Both the position numbers and the translations under genes were made by a program. 64,000 nucleotides of DNA from Gigaspora rosea (lineage: Eukaryota; Glomeromycota; Glomeromycetes; Diversisporales; Gigasporaceae). Within the stretch, counting starts at the first letter, position 1; every line of letters begins with the position of its first letter. Of this stretch, positions 1 through 12,050 are shown one piece after another. The stretch spans positions 55,417-119,416 of the forward strand of contig QKWP01000681.1 of the NCBI GenBank assembly GCA_003550325.1. Reading direction: 5' to 3'. Below the pieces are notes generated by a model. The model was given only the letters and a program-made list of their open reading frames with translations. It made no database searches and was not told where the DNA came from.

Positions 1-1290
1 CTTGCATTCTTAAAATTTAGAAATTGCTGGAATGTGTTCTTGCAAAGTGTCAAAAAGCTGAGTTGGCTTGCGCAAAGTGCCAAAAAGTTGTTAGATTTCT
101 TGCAAAGTGCCAGTGGTAAAGTATAAAAATAAAATAAAAAAATTTAAAAATTAAAAAATAAAAAAAAAAACAAAAAAATAAAATAAAACCAAAAAAAAAC
201 AAAAGGAAAATGAAGAAACAATGTAAAATTGATAGAAAATCTAAATTATAAACAAAAAAAATAAACAAAGATCTAATCAGAACTTATAGTACAATCATCA
301 AAAATCATCAAAACATTTTGAAAATATTAGTCAAATGCATCCTTGATATGATCCAGGTTATAAATCGGCCTAAAATATTTCGAAAGTATTTGAAATATTA
401 AAAAAAAAGAAAGAGAAAAAAAAAGAGAGAAAAAAAAAAGAGAGAGAAAAAAAAAGAGAGAAAAAAAAAGAAAGAGAAAAAAAAAAAGAGAGAGAAAAAA
501 AGAGAGAGAGAGAAAAAAAAGAGAGAGAAAAAAAGAGAGAGGTGGGTAGTAAAAGAGAGGAAGGGTAAAAATAGGTCAAAACAGCCTTGATTTTTTTTTT
601 AGAAAATAGTTTGTTTTTTTTTATTTTGTAGTATATATATTTATGATCTAGAACACATTAGGGTAGTAACAAAAATCAGATGATTTTTTTGGGGGTAAAA
701 AAAGTTGAAATTATATGTAAGAACCCGACTATATATATATTAAGAAAGAGAGAGGTGGTAGGCCTCTGATAAAAAATAATCAGATGATTAATGACACAGC
801 CTTTACGAATTAGATGAGCATAGGAAATTTTTAAAAATTTTTTTTTAGTTTTTTTTTTATCTAGTGATCCAGGTTGAAATTTTCATGACGGGTCAAAACA
901 CTATATAATTGTTAAAGATCTGTTAATCATTATATATCATTACAATTAAAAAGTGAAAAAAAAACAAAATAGAAGATTTAATTATAAACAAACGATCTAA
1001 TCTGATCTTGTAGTACAGAATTTGAATATTGTTAAACAATTTTGAACTATTTTGAAAAATCAGTCTAATGCATGATTCAGGTTACAGATCTACTGATCCA
1101 GCTTGGTTTCCTAGTCCTAAAATATTTTGAAAGAGTTCGAAATATTCGTAATATATTTCAAAATATTTCGAAATTACTTTAGTAATATTTTGAAAATTTG
1201 ATATTTTAAAATATTTCAAAATAATATTTTATTTATATTATGGTTCGTAAGACTTTACATAAGATTACACTATTATAAATTTGCTGATGT
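1..1290. repeat. Dispersed AT-rich repeat family A, copy 1
   Basis: Several degenerate copies of a phrase close to TTCTTGCAAAGTGCCAAAAA occur in the first 120 bases, followed by A-rich sequence. Two related modules follow (about 245-400 and 960-1280), each with GATCTAATC, TAGTACA, a GGTTACAGATC-like phrase and a run of AAATATTTTGAAA. The same order recurs at 60475-61530, and a fragment lies at 55595-55830. No coding capacity beyond homopolymer-derived ORFs was seen. Its class is unknown. It could be a non-autonomous retroelement, but I see no termini or target-site duplication. Confidence 0.6.
399..541. repeat. Simple repeat, (A)n(GA)n
   Basis: An almost pure purine tract of A runs separated by GAGAGA. 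ORFs read through it on the minus strand encode only F/S/L and are not genes. Confidence 0.9.
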
Positions 1291-1654
1291 AAAAGCTTTT
1301 TCGCTAGTGGTGTCATCCATTTTAGTTGGTCTTTTGTTGCTGGCATGTTGCTATCATTAGGTGTAATTCAGTTTGGAATCACTTTCATTACTGGTGCATT
1401 ACTTGGGCATTAAGTTTCTCAATTGTACAATGAAGTATCGATTTTTATTTTTATTTTTTTTGCTTAAGTGTTGTATTTGTGCAGTGATAATTTTTTTTAG
1501 ATTGAGTAAATAACCATCATGCCTGTTGCGTTACTGGATATGTTCGTCGTTGGTGCTGAGTTTGTAATGCTATGTTTGACGCTTTTTTTATCAATTTGTT
1601 TGTTGTGCTATATGTTAGGTTTTCATGTTGGTTCCAGTATCTCTACGGCGTTTT

Positions 1655-1835
1655 ATATAGTGTTTTTACAGTGTTTGTATGGCATTTGTACGGTGCCTTT
1701 ATGGCATTTGTACAGTGTCTTTATGGCATTTGTATAGAGTGGTATCTTTATGGTATTTATGTGGTGTTTGTGTAGTGTCTTTATAGTATTTTTGTAGTGT
1801 CTCTAAAGCATTTTTGTGGAGTTTTTTTGTAAAAT
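1655..1835. repeat. Degenerate minisatellite, about 24-bp unit
   Basis: About seven imperfect copies of a unit resembling GGCATTTGTACAGTGTCTTT stand head to tail, decaying toward the right. The two overlapping plus-strand ORFs here are products of the repeat. Flanking sequence 1291-1650 and 1836-2200 shows no recognisable gene. Confidence 0.65.
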
Positions 1836-2941
1836 TTTTTTTAGGTTTTTTTTTTAATAAAATGTAATATTTTTTTAGTTTTTTGTTTTAATAAAAATAT
1901 ATTATTTTTAGGTTTTTTTTTTTGGTATTAAGGTGAGGTCTTGCTTATATCTTTATTAGTAATTTAGAATAGCTACTACATGGAGTAAAAGGGATTGAGC
2001 TGAGTTAGAAACACGACATCGAAGCAGCCTGTGAGACTGATTGCGAATGAACGAGCAAGAAAAAGCGGTGAAGTATACTTCTTTGTATAAATGCAAAATT
2101 TAAATTACATGCAAGAATTAAAGCTAAGACTAATTTATCTGCGACCTAAACCTACTAGAGTGGTCAAGACTCACCTAGTTTGATAAAGTTAAAATAAAAT
2201 TTATAGGAGAACTATATTTAACCCAGTGGACAGCCCAAGAACTAATCTTCTTAAAAGCTGTACCAATAGGTGGACATGAATTTGGTTAATATAGAGTTGA
2301 TCAGGTTGGCCACAAGGACAACTATATGTAAATGTTCTGCATAAAGATAGTTGCTTTTTGATTTGTGATATATTAGAAGTAGTAGAAGAAGGATAAGTAA
2401 TATTATTAGTTTTTCGCTATGAAGCAAATTGGGAACAGTAAGGCTTCCACAATTGCTCATAGAATAATTCAGAGACTTGAAGAAGAATTTTTATAATAAT
2501 TTGCGAAGCTAATTTAGGAGGTAAGTGAAAGGGTCTAAGATCTTGAATAAGATAAGAAGGAATTAAGCCTTTAAGTGTAGTTTGAATATAATAAGAAGAA
2601 AGTAGACTAGTGATAAGTAAAAGGCTGGGTGATTATAAATAGCTTGAATATATTGAGATATAGTATTTGAAGGAAGGTCTAAATCTGTAGAATTAATAGT
2701 ATTAGTAATAGCAGTAAAAATAATCTGGCTAATATTGTTTGTACCAGAACAAAAAAGCTAGTGATTAGGGGAGTTAGGAGTGTTGTATATAAAGCAGTTG
2801 GTATTTGTAAATAGGTTAGGATAAATTAAGTGAAAGTGAGAGTATGAAGGTAGTTCATTTAAAAATAATTAAATTTTGAAAGCTTTAAGGTTGCTAAGTT
2901 TGAAGTTGGTAATATTATTTGAAGCTTTTTGATTATTATTG

Positions 2942-3014
2942 AAATATAACCAAGTGGAGTTCCAATCAAAATAGTGANAAATATAACCAAGTGGAGTTCC
3001 AATCAAAATAGTGA
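2942..3014. repeat. 36-bp exact duplication around a single N
   Basis: The 36 bases at 2942-2977 are repeated exactly at 2979-3014, with an N at 2978 between them. This is most simply an unmerged contig overlap, not biology. Confidence 0.85.
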
Positions 3015-3179
3015 GTGAAGTGTGACCATTCATTTGTACATTGCTGAGAGGACTATAAAGCTATGATGTGATCTTTGCAAATATTTTTAATAAATCTTCA
3101 TATAGGTTGTAAAACTTGGGTAGTTTCCCAATATAGAGTATGGAAAGGGATATAGGAGTTGGTATAGTTAAAGTTAAGA

Positions 3180-3650
3180 AAAGAAGCAAAGATATATTGA
3201 TTGGCGAGTTGATCAGCACGATTATTGAAAGGTTATCAGAATGGGCCCAAACTTTGTGTAATATGGGTTAAATATTAAAAGATTTAATAATATTAAGGAG
3301 TGTATGCCATATAGGCCATGCAGTAAATTTGAATTTTTTAGGAGAGTTTGGATTAAGGTGTGTAAGTTTGATGTATTTGGATATAACTGATTGTGAATCA
3401 ATAAAAATTTGAATAGTAGAGTTTCATGGTACAGTAGCAATAGCAGATAAATTTGAAATTAATTCAGTGTAATATGAAGAGGGCCAGGATTTAAGTTTGG
3501 CTGAAAACTCATTTACAATTTGATTGTTATGAAGTTGTACCCAACCAATACCCATAGAACATTGGCCAGTACAGATATTTTTAACAGAGCCATCTGTATA
3601 GAAGATAAAAGATGTATAATTATAATTGTTTTCAGCAAATGATTGTAATA
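3180..3650 (-). pseudogene. LINE RNase H domain, broken
   Basis: Minus-strand reading gives FYTDGSVKN (first catalytic Asp), a TELISNL segment (Glu), IFIDSQSVI (Asp in the DSQ motif) and NNRADQLAN (final Asp). This is the D-E-D-D order of type I RNase H as found in LINE elements. A stop and a small frameshift interrupt it. The role would be removal of RNA from the cDNA hybrid. It is linked to the RT upstream through the interrupted segment at 5352-4711. Confidence 0.75.
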
Positions 3651-3799
3651 ATTGGGAAGTTTGGTTAAATAGAAAAAGATCAGAAATAAGTGGTCAAAGA
3701 TACTTAAAGTTGAAGGTGTAGGGATAGTAAGAGGATGTTTAATAGCAGTAGAAAGAATAAGATCTATATAATTTATATTAAGATTAAGCTGCTTGTTTG

Positions 3800-4718
3800 C
3801 CCTATAAGGAAAGTGGTCTGGGATCGCACGGAAAAACAGTGTATAGGCACGTAGTCGAGTGGCATATGCTATGGGTCAGGTTCAGTGTATAAAATCTGGA
3901 AAAACATTTTTGTGCACATGTGCACATTGGAAAAATTTTATGGTGCACACTTTATAAAATTTGTATAAAAATTGTGTACAACCTATATGTTAATTAAGAA
4001 AATCTTTGTGCACATATGCACATCCAATTTAAAAAATTGTGCATACAAAAAAAAAATTGTACACATGAATTTTATTCACCGGTCGGGTTTGCACGTGCAT
4101 GGTTCGAGTAGGAACAGGAATTGGCAGACTGTGTTGATTCGTATACACGTGCCAATTTAACGTGAAATCACGTAAATCATCCGTGCCTTTTGTAGCAGTT
4201 TACTAAGCCAATTGACACGTGCGATGGCACATGAGTGGAACGGGTAAATAAATATAAATTTATGGTCCACTTTCCAATAGACATTTTATTAAAAAAGAAC
4301 TGAATAATAGTTGAAGTATATATATCTAAAAGCTAAAGCAACTGCAAATATATATCTTGCAAGGAATCTTTTTTTTTAAGATACCAGAGCAGGCTTACTT
4401 GTGAGTTTTTGAGATATTGCAACTTTTTTTAAAAAAAAACTGTTTGTGATTCTTTGTTCTTGTAGTACTATTGAAACGAGCCAGCATGTGTCATTTTTAA
4501 CACGTGCCATTCTGTATAATTTTGACATGCCATTTGCATATGCGTGTATGCTATTCTGTATGATGTAATATAACGTGCCACCCTATTACTGTAGTATACA
4601 TGACATTTTTAATCGTGCCATTCCGTAAAATGTGCCTATACATGCCACACAGTTCGTACTATCCCGTGCATATACACTAATTTCCTGTACCATACCCCGA
4701 ACTACTTTTATTATAGGG
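3800..4718. mobile_element. 919-bp non-autonomous TIR element inside the LINE
   Basis: The ends are inverted repeats. CCCTATAAGGAAAGTGGTCT at the left pairs with the complement of the right end, CCCTATAATAAAAGTAGTTC, and similarity continues for about 30 bp. Flanks are TTTG and TTAG, a possible decayed 4-bp duplication. The interior is rich in short repeats around ACGTGCCA and GTGCACATGTGCAC and has no transposase. Removing the element with one flank restores the LINE reading frame, which supports a real insertion. Superfamily not assigned. Confidence 0.65.
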
Positions 4719-5352
4719 TTAGTAGAATTCTACTATAAAAAAGTGTAAATATTGTAGCAGATATTTCAATTGTACATGCAAAGGAAATAAGGTTAGTATT
4801 AAAATTGCAGCCTGGGCAAGACATACAAGAAATAGGAGAAAGTGTGTATAATTGGAATTGTGAAGTATTAATATTGGTAGTCCAGTGAGTAATTGATATA
4901 GTATTTGAATGCTTAAAATATCTACGAGCTTTACCAATAATTATATTTTGGTTAAGATAAGTAAGAAACCATGATTGGGGTTTTAGAGGAATATGACAAG
5001 TATAATAGGCAAAAGCATTAATACCTTGGGGTTGGTAATTGCTTAAGATTGAACGGTAAATATTGTTTTCAATAATAGTTTCCTCTAGAAAAGTAAACCA
5101 AAGTAGTTGTTTACTAGTAGGTAAATAGTGCACTCTGGGTGAAAAATGTTTCCATGAAAGAAGAGTTTGATTATCTGCAAAGCAAAGTTGTTTTAAGTAA
5201 AGAATTTGTTTATGATGAAGTTGTTGTTTGAATGTTTTGTATTTAGGGTGGTGCTGCAAAATTTGTTTAAGTGGAAAGCTTCTACTATTAATAACATTAG
5301 GCCAAGTAATATTTGGATTTGCTATAATATTGATTTCTAGTCTTTTAAGCAA
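4711..5352 (-). pseudogene. LINE ORF segment between RT and RNase H
   Basis: A 213-codon open stretch lies in line with the RT upstream and the RNase H downstream. It carries HWTTNI and CMSCPGCNF (two CxxC-like pairs). Its stop arises only because the reading enters the terminal repeat of the inserted element at 4718. Beyond that insertion, at 3796, the frame continues into the linker before RNase H if one 4-base flank is counted once. Function is unknown; such RT-distal regions often serve as thumb/connection segments. Confidence 0.6.
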
Positions 5353-5899
5353 AAAAATAATCTTAAAAGTAGTAGTTAATCTATTAGGTCCATCAATATT
5401 AGAAGAGTGGTGTTGTAGTATATTAATTGTTAACCATAAGTTGTTTTGGAGTTGCTGTAATCTAATATGAGTAGAGATACCTAATAAATTAGGATCATTG
5501 ATTCATATTAAAAAGTTAGAAATATGGTGTTGAAGTTGTATATCCATATATTGTGTATATTGTATAAATATGGATTAAGCATAGTGCTATTTTGGAGTAG
5601 ATTTGATAAATATAATTTGTGTTTGGCAACAGTTAAATATTGTAATAGAATTTTAGTACAAGTAGAGAATGGAAGAACTATATTATGTAATCGATATTCT
5701 AAAGTAGGAATTATAACAGTATTGATAATATAGGTAATTTGTTTGTCTGTAATTGTTTGGTATTAGCAGTTTGTATGAGATATGATGCTCCAGCTCAAAT
5801 AAGTTTAATTTGTTTTGTATTTTTGTTATCAAGAGTAAACCAGCATCCAAGAAATTTGAAGGGTTGGTTAAAGGATAAAAGAGGTAGTAAATGATTAAA

Positions 5900-7300
5900 A
5901 TATAATATGGAGGTTGTACTTTTTTGATTAGAACAGAAAATAGATTTAGTAGGATTAATTTGTATATCTGCTATTTGGTAAAAAGAAGCAGCAGCAGAAA
6001 TAATTGATTGAAGTTCTGTTAAAGATGAAGCAATCTATAAAGTATCATCTATATAAGCTAAAACAGATATAGAGCATTTAAGATGATGTGTTTGTGATAA
6101 AGTAAGATTGGTTTTCCAGAAAGTTTGTAGAGTATAACCAGTGAACTAAGTAGCAATATAGCTAATAAGTGGATCATAGTAAATTCTCCAAAAAGGGCTG
6201 TTATAGTTTCTCCTTGATTAATACCATTTTTAACTGAGTAAAAATTAATAAGACCCAGATTTGTAATTACTCGATTGTGTTGGTTAAATAGAAGATTAGA
6301 AAGGATATTAATAAGTGGTGATGGCATACAAATACAGAATAGTAATTTAGTAAATAGATCAAATTGAACAGAGTCCTAGGCTTTGCTCATATCTTGGGAT
6401 ATAAGCCAAAGTGGCTTGTGGTTGCAATTAGAATCTTCTATAATATTATTAAAAATATATATGAGTATAGCAGTACTATTACCAGGCAATGCAATATAGT
6501 TGTAAGATAAAAGAATATTATATTGTATAAATATTTTATTAAGCCTATTAGTAAGAAGTTTGGTATAAAGTTTTCTAATATGCTCTACTAAACTAATAGG
6601 TCGGGTATTAGTTAAGTTGGCATCAAAAATTGGTTTTTTGGAGATAGAAAAAATACAACACTCTTTCCATTGTTTGGGAACAGTTTGGGCTATTAGATAT
6701 CGATTAAAAAGAGATGTAATAGCAAGTAAACAATTATTTTCAGAATGTTGATCATTTCATAACTAATTCCAGAAGGGCCACATGCTTTGTTATTGGGAAG
6801 TTGAGATAAAGTATCAAGAACTTCTTCAATAGTATAAGAGTGAAGAGTTTAGAATACCAATTTGAATCAATATTCTGTTTTGGAAGATATTCATTTGCCC
6901 AGTACGAATTGAATAAGTGGTTATTAATTTGTCTAGGTGCAGTCCATTGGTCAAAATGGTTCTGAATATGTGTTTTAATAATTGAGGGCTCAGTAATAAT
7001 AGTATTATTGCTTTTAATATTGTTAATTCTAACAGGATCTTTATGTCAGTTAAGAATACTATTAATCATAGATGTAGGCTGAGTAACCAGCTTAAAACAT
7101 CTGGTATTAATAGATTCAAGTATTTGTTGATGTGTATATTTAATGTTTCTAGATTATGTGCATGATATAGACTCTTCCATACTTCTTTGGCATTAGTAAT
7201 CCAATCAGGTATAAGACTTGATAGTGAAGGGATTGGTAGAAGTTGAAGTTGATGTATTGAATTTGGGCAAGTAATTGTTAAATTGTAATGAAGAGGAATA
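5900..7300 (-). pseudogene. LINE reverse transcriptase domain, broken
   Basis: Canonical RT landmarks appear in order on the minus strand. They are TRPISL near 6620-6590, QDMSKA followed by a stop then DSVQFDL near 6400-6365 (motif A with its tyrosine codon lost), NGINQGE near 6225-6205 (motif B), and AYIDDT at 6058-6041 (motif C, with both catalytic aspartates). A stop follows two codons after motif C. The catalytic residues survive but the frame does not, so this is a dead copy. It belongs to the same LINE as the endonuclease and RNase H. Confidence 0.8.
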
Positions 7301-7699
7301 GATGTACCAGAATTAAAAGAGTATTTTATTTGCTTAATAATACTATTAAGTTTTTTAAGATTATAGTGTAAAAGGGTAGCTTTGGATGAGAAGGAGTGCT
7401 AAAAGTTACGCACAGCAAATTTTTTGTTAGGAATATATATAAATGATGCATTAATAATGCTAGTTTGTAGTTTATACCAAGTAGTTTTAAGTGATTCAGA
7501 GGTAGAAATAGTAGAAGGTATGTTATGGGATATGAGATTAAGTGAAACTTGGTCAGCAAAAGCCTGCCAGATCTCATTTGTTATTAGTTTTTGGTTAAAG
7601 ATTCTTCTACGCGTTTTGCATTAGGTCTAGTATGTCCAGTAAATGCATAGGGAAAAGATCAGCGAGATATGAGAATCTTGTAGTCACCAGAGGTTGAAA

Positions 7700-8345
7700 G
7701 CTGAATCATCAATTTCAAAGAATAGTAAATAAGGTAGGAGAGGATTATGGGTCCAAATAAAATCTATTTCACCTTGGTATCTAGAGCTATACCAAGTAGG
7801 TTGGGATGAGTTAGTGTGAGATACCAAGTTGGACGTATAATTATAAGAAAGGAATTGGAGTAATTTAAATTTAGAGTTACTAGTTAGAATAGAGTTAGCA
7901 GAGCATTAAAGTCTCCTAAAACAATTGGTTGTATATTTGAAGAAATTGCTTGTTGAATCCATTGAATAATAGTATCTTGGATTTGAAGTCTCTCTTGTGA
8001 GTTATTAGAGAGTAGATAAATAGAAATTATATGAAATTTAAAATCATGTTTAAAAAATAAATCAATAGCTATTGCATAGCCAAGATATATAATAATATTA
8101 TAAATATGAGGGGTAGGGTGGTTGTGAATCATAATGGCTGTATCTGCTTTAGAGCTATCAGTACAGGGCCAAAGTAGGTATAAAATTGGGTTTTTGTGGG
8201 TTTGAATGTAAAAGGTGCACTAGAAAGCTTAGTTTCAGTAATACTAATAATAGATATACAATAATTTTCCTAAACTTGTTTTTTGGTAATGTTATTAAAA
8301 CCTTGAACATTATGTATGCAAATTGAAAGATCAAGTGGAATTAAT
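7700..8345 (-). pseudogene. LINE endonuclease (exonuclease-endonuclease-phosphatase) domain, broken
   Basis: Minus-strand translation gives an N-terminal NVQGFNN, a SITETKL block that fits the catalytic-glutamate motif of AP-type endonucleases, and QPIVLGDFNA, matching the conserved GDFN motif of the family. Frameshifts and stops separate the blocks. In LINEs this nuclease nicks the target DNA to prime reverse transcription. The longest uninterrupted piece (8132-7884) covers the GDFN motif. Identification rests on these motifs and on the RT that follows downstream. Confidence 0.7.
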
Positions 8346-9229
8346 GAATTGTTATTGTTAGAAGGAGGATAATTTGATTTGAGTGGAACATTATTAAAAA
8401 GATAAAAATCCTCAAAAGGTACAAAGAGTGATCAGGTAGAAGATGTTCATGTAGTAAATAAATATGTGCTTCTGGAAAATAATAGTTAATTCTGCTATAT
8501 TTAATAGAGATTCTGATATACTGTTGTTAATAAAACATTGGATATTCATCTTGTAAGTAGGTTAAAAAGAAGCCAACAGTTTGTAGTAAAGATAAAGATT
8601 GTAATCTGTTATAGTATAAAAATTTGTTGTAGCATATTAATGGGTCATAAATTTCTGGTAAATTTGAATGGGAATTGGTATTTGTTTCTTCTATAGTATT
8701 AGTATATATAGTTGATATATTGAGATTGTTGTCAGATTCATCTGGTAACAATGTATATTCATCGTATATCTCTTGTTCTATAGTATAGATAGAGCTATGT
8801 TGTTGTGTAGATAATGATAGATGAGTATGCTATTGGAGTGGTACTTCAGTGTGACATGATAATATGATATCTAAACTACTAGGATTAATTTCTGTAAAGG
8901 CGCTTGCCATTTTAAGCTCAGTTTTCACAGCTGTGCAGGATACTATAGCATGTCCTGTACATTGGGTCTGGCCATTATAAACCTGGTCCTCTGCATAAAT
9001 AGACTTAACCACCTGTTCACTTACATTATTCTTTTCTGAAAATGGTCTACTAAAAGTGAAGAACGTTATTATATTAGAAGTGGTGGCTGATTATTTTTAG
9101 TTTTTTTTTTTAATAAAAATATATTATTTTTATTATTTTTGTGAATTTTATATTATGTATTTGCAATAAATTATATTATTAAAAATATATAAATATTTGA
9201 ATGTATTCTTATTTTTTACAATTTGCGCA

Positions 9230-9480
9230 GAAAATTAAAAAAACTTCTTCAATAATCACCAGCAGGGTCGCAAAACTGCATTAATTTTTAATAATTGCTT
9301 TTTTTAGCTCAGAACTGTACAGTTTGTGCAGATTTGTATCAATCTATAATTTGTGCAAATTTTAAAAAATTTTTCTTTGCAGACCACAGGCAGGGTTGCA
9401 GATCTGCATGGATTTTTAATAATTAATTTTTAAAAAAATCTGCGCAGATCTGCACTATAAAAACTTCTCCGATGTTAGTT
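9230..9480. repeat. Imperfect duplication of about 120 bp
   Basis: The phrases CAGCAGGGTCGCAAAACTGC and CAGGCAGGGTTGCAGATCTGC each precede a TTTTTAATAATT tract, so two related modules lie in tandem. Sequence from 9015 to 9756 holds no gene that I can recognise. Confidence 0.5.
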
Positions 9481-11067
9481 ATTAATCAATTACCCATATT
9501 TATAAAACATTGAAATATTGATTTTCACATTTATCAAACAATTGTAATTTGTCATTGATCCTTGTGACATCACATGACCATCGTTAAGAAAATTAACAAT
9601 CAAGCCCAATAAAAATAAGTGGATTAGTATTATTCAAATATTAAACCAAAGGACATTACAACCCAGTGATAAAACCTATACTCACTCTAGAACCTTGTGA
9701 CTACTGTTATTAGAGTTTCAATAAAGTGGTAGAGTTAGTTTAAGTTAATAACAGTAGTTGTAGACAGGGTTGTTAATTTACCATAATTTTTAAAATTTTT
9801 TGGCAAATTTACCAGGCAGTTTGGTAAATTACTGGTAAATTTACCCTTAGTTATTTTAAAATAGAGTTTGCATAATATAAAATTATGTATACATACTCAA
9901 CTTTTAAGTATATTTTTACAAAATACAATTTTGATTATTACATAATAAACAAAGTTTTTTATTTGGTTTAATTTCTAATAAAATATTTATTATTAATTAA
10001 AATTAGTATATGGCAAATTTTAATTTCAAAGCTAACACATTATTAAGAGTAATGCACATTATTTATGATTAGTAAAAATTTATCAAATGTTAAATATTTA
10101 TTTACCGAATACATGTTACATAAATGCAAAATAACTTTTTGAAATTTGATTGGTCAAATTTAGACTTAATATTTTTTAATATATGTATGTGGGTAAATTT
10201 ACTACATTTTTGGTAAATTACCTGGTAAATTACCGTAATTTACTAAGGGTGGAAACATTTATCAGGTGATTTCCACCTCTTAAGAGAGTACTCCCCTCCC
10301 CCCACCTGATACCAAACTAGCCAATCAAATTCAAGCTAATAATATATACAAACCAGACCCAAACCAAACTTAGTCAAGTTTGAGTTTGGTCCAGATTTGG
10401 TCCAAAGTCTGCAGGCTAGTCTTAGTTTAAATATGTTTATATGTATATTTTGGCGCTGAACAAGTTCTTAATGTATGAAGTTAAATTAATTAGTAAAATT
10501 TCTTTAATCATAAGATTTTATAAAATTTTATTAATAAAATTCTATAAAATCTTATAGTTCACAAATTTTTATTAAATAATTCTAACTTTATGCACTAAGT
10601 AACCTTGTATAGCATCCAAATATACATCAAATCGGCATAATTATTTTTATTTTACTTGAATGTTAGATATTAGATGCATAATTTTTGATTTTTGATCAAA
10701 AAAGTCAAATTTAAGCATCTTTTCTTCAAATTTCAAGTAAAATAAAAAAGATTATGCCGATTTGATGTATTTTTAGATGCTGTACAAGTTTACTTCGTGC
10801 ATAAAGTTAAAATTAATTAGTAATATTTTGTAAATCATGAGATTTTATAGAATTTTATTAATAAAATTCTATAAAATCTTATAATTTGCAAATTTTTATT
10901 AATAAATTCTAACTTTATGTACTAAGTAAACTTGTTTAGCATCTAAAAATACATCAAATCGGCATAATTATTTTTATTTTACTTGAAATTTGGAGAAAAG
11001 ATGCTTAAATTTGACTTTTTTTGATCAAAAATCAAAAATTATACATCTAATATCTAAAATTCAAGTA

Positions 11068-12050
11068 CAGTCGTCCCTCTCTATAATCACCAAGTCCGTC
11101 ACACCTTATTTTGGTGATTGTAAAGAGGTGTGACTATAAATAAAATACCTCATTATGGTTATCTATAGGCGAAATGTGGCGTGCTTCTATTTAAAACTTT
11201 TTTCTTACTAAGTTAACGATACATGCCCACTAATTGAAAGTTGTAGAGCTCGTCGAGACGCATCTAATGGTGGTTAGATCATTCATATCGGGCCAGTGTA
11301 TGGCGAGATATCATCGAAAAACGATTGGACGACTATATAAAATCTCTATGTAAACAATATAAGAGATTTTATATAGTCGGCCAATCGTTTTTCGATGATA
11401 TCTCGCCATCCACTTGGTCGATTTGGATGATCTAACCACTGTTAGATATGTCTCGACGAGCTCTACAACTTTCAATTAGTCGGCATGTATCATTAACTTA
11501 GTAAGAAAAAAAGTTTTAGATGGAAGCACTCCACATTTCGCCTATAGTGATTTTTATATGTAATCTCCGGCACAGATTTTTATATAGTCGGCCAATCGTT
11601 TTTCGACGATAACTCGCCATCCACTGTGCCGATTTGGATGATCTAACCACCATTAGATGCGTCTCGACGAGCTCTACAACTTTCAATTAGTGGTCATGTA
11701 TTGTTAACTTAGTAATGAAAAACTTTTTAATGGAAGCACTCCACATTTCGCCTATAGGAGCACTCTCCAGTTAACAGGCAGATTATCAATTAATAGATAA
11801 TTTTAAATATACGTGAATATGAAAATTGGCCAATCAGATTATATAATCCATATTTAGTTAAAAATTGGTGACTATAATGAGGGTTTTTTTATTAAAAAAA
11901 TTGTTAAAAAATCAAATTTTCTTAGTGATAGTGATTATAAGCGATTTGTGACTATAATGAGGTTTTTTGCTATGTTTGAGTCCATCGCACAAAATTGGGT
12001 GCTTAATAGAGTGTGACTATATGGAGTATGACTATAGGGAGGTCTGACTG
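11068..12050. mobile_element. TA-flanked pogo-like non-autonomous element, copy A
   Basis: The ends are CAGTCGTCCCTCTCTATAAT and, as complement of the right end, CAGTCAGACCTCCCTATAGT. TA lies on both sides (11066-11067, 12051-12052), as in Tc1/mariner/pogo insertions. The empty site is visible in sister units of the surrounding array (TTCAAGTAAAATAAAAATAA near 12334). The interior holds a foldback hairpin (11167-11545) and a third half-arm (about 11575-11760). There is no transposase. A related truncated copy lies inverted at 49286-49906. Confidence 0.85.
11167..11545. repeat. Foldback hairpin, arms of about 185 bp
   Basis: Left arm from CTATAGGCGAAATGTGG to a centre near 11355, then the complement back to CCACATTTCGCCTATAG. 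The arms contain GTAGAGCTCGTCGAGACGC and GATATCATCGAAAAACGATT. The same arm sequence is found at 49545-49906, and a diverged version forms the palindrome at 17001-17541. Confidence 0.85.

Larger units (their letters stand above)
2230..9015 (-). mobile_element. Decayed full-length LINE-type retrotransposon
   Basis: On the minus strand, degenerate coding sequence runs in the order APE-like endonuclease (about 8340-7700), reverse transcriptase (about 7300-5900), a downstream region (5352-4711), RNase H (about 3650-3180) and a weakly coding tail. This order (EN, RT, RNase H, no LTRs) is that of non-LTR retrotransposons of the I/L1-like type. Stops and frameshifts occur throughout, so it is inactive. 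A 919-bp TIR element (3800-4718) interrupts the ORF, and a duplication around an N lies at 2942-3014. The 5' region (9012-8400) has short ORFs of no clear homology. Ends are approximate; no poly(A) tail or TSD was fixed. Confidence 0.8.

Noticed and set aside
370..579. Minus-strand ORF of F, S and L residues
   Set aside because: It is the translation of an A/GA simple repeat.
1519..1775. Two overlapping plus-strand ORFs with repeated LYGIC/FMAF words
   Set aside because: They read through a minisatellite in two frames; the repetition is at DNA level.
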